This document shows, one piece after another, positions 63,843-64,000 of a DNA stretch of 64,000 nt. Below the pieces are notes generated by a model that was not told the origin of the DNA, made no database searches, and worked only from the letters and a program-made list of their open reading frames with translations. The first letter of the stretch is position 1. Each line of letters begins with the position of its first letter. Position numbers and translations under genes: made by a program. Origin of the DNA: Chryseobacterium sp. 18061 (GTDB lineage Bacteria; Pseudomonadota; Gammaproteobacteria; Enterobacterales; Enterobacteriaceae); assembly GCA_902706205.1 (NCBI GenBank), contig CACSKA010000008.1, forward strand, positions 225,923-289,922. The letters run 5' to 3'.

Positions 63843-64000
63843 ATGAAGATTCACGCCAGGATTTCGATTTTATCCAGTTTACTCGCATCAACTCTGCTAC
63901 TCAGCAGCTGCGATAATGCCGGGGATCAGCCGCAACAACCACCGACACCACACGTGACAGTTCATGTCATCACGAACGCCCCTCTGTCCGTGATAACCGA
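63843..64000 (+). CDS. acrE: AcrE-like RND efflux periplasmic adaptor (partial)
   Basis: The window ends 52 codons into this gene. The visible N-terminus is a lipoprotein signal peptide with lipobox LLSSC and the lipidated cysteine at residue 23. It is followed by a short Gln/Pro-rich stretch and VTVHVITNAPLSVIT, the start of the membrane-fusion domain of AcrA/AcrE-type adaptors. The start follows TAAGGA. Name and partner (acrF) are inferred from the divergent acrS. Confidence 0.82.
   Translation, partial: MKIHARISILSSLLASTLLLSSCDNAGDQPQQPPTPHVTVHVITNAPLSVIT

Noticed and set aside
1..64000. CRISPR array, prophage, insertion sequence, integron or tRNA-linked island
   Set aside because: I saw no regularly spaced repeats, transposase, integrase or phage-type proteins, and no tRNA gene. 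Differences from E. coli look like simple gene gain or loss between core genes.

Overview
This is a 64 kb stretch of a chromosome from the family Enterobacteriaceae, at about mid-50s % G+C judging by eye. Gene order follows the lptB-rpoN to fis-acrS part of the Escherichia coli map. It departs from E. coli in ways that suggest an Enterobacter, Lelliottia, Leclercia or Klebsiella-type genome: no gltF or yhc fimbrial block after gltD, no yhcH after nanK, msrPQ and a type II dehydroquinase (aroQ) between acuI and accB, no yhdJ after fis, and an extra c-di-GMP gene before acrS. The species cannot be fixed from this window. I see no insertion sequence, phage, CRISPR array, tRNA or rRNA.

Layout. 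1-4.9 kb (+): end of lptC, lptA, lptB (LPS transport), rpoN, hpf, ptsN, rapZ, npr (sigma-54, ribosome hibernation, nitrogen PTS). 4.9-9.9 kb (-): mtgA, elbB, arcB, yhcC, with the small RNA ArcZ on the + strand between elbB and arcB. 9.9-16.5 kb (+): a 670-base control region with a consensus-matching Lrp site, then gltB-gltD (glutamate synthase). 16.5-21.4 kb (-): sialic acid genes nanA-nanT-nanE-nanK with NanR and its GGTATA-repeat operator. 21.5-25.2 kb (-): sspA-sspB, rplM-rpsI, zapE. 25.4-28.5 kb (+): zapG, degQ, degS. Then mdh (-), argR (+), two tandem YhcN-family genes (+), a barstar-like gene (-) and an aldehyde dehydrogenase (-).

33.2-38.2 kb: the aromatic acid efflux genes aaeX-aaeA-aaeB (-), their divergent regulator aaeR (+), and an orphan FucR-like DeoR regulator (-) whose stop overlaps that of aaeR. 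38.3-50.6 kb (-): tldD, yhdP, rng, yhdE, mreD, mreC, mreB, csrD (envelope, RNA turnover and cell shape). 50.8-60.3 kb (+): acuI, msrP-msrQ, aroQ-accB-accC, yhdT-panF, prmA, dusB-fis. 60.4-64 kb: yhdU, an MHYT-GGDEF-EAL protein, acrS (-) and the first 158 bases of an acrE-like gene.

Most of the window is conserved core. The less ordinary items are: a perfect 14-bp hairpin that buries the msrP ribosome binding site; the orphan FucR-like regulator with two inverted repeats in front of it; the membrane c-di-GMP enzyme with a palindrome just before its first ATG; TTAGTG repeats between csrD and acuI; the tandem YhcN pair; and an aldehyde dehydrogenase beside the aromatic acid exporter. I found no clear candidate for a wholly new multi-gene system.
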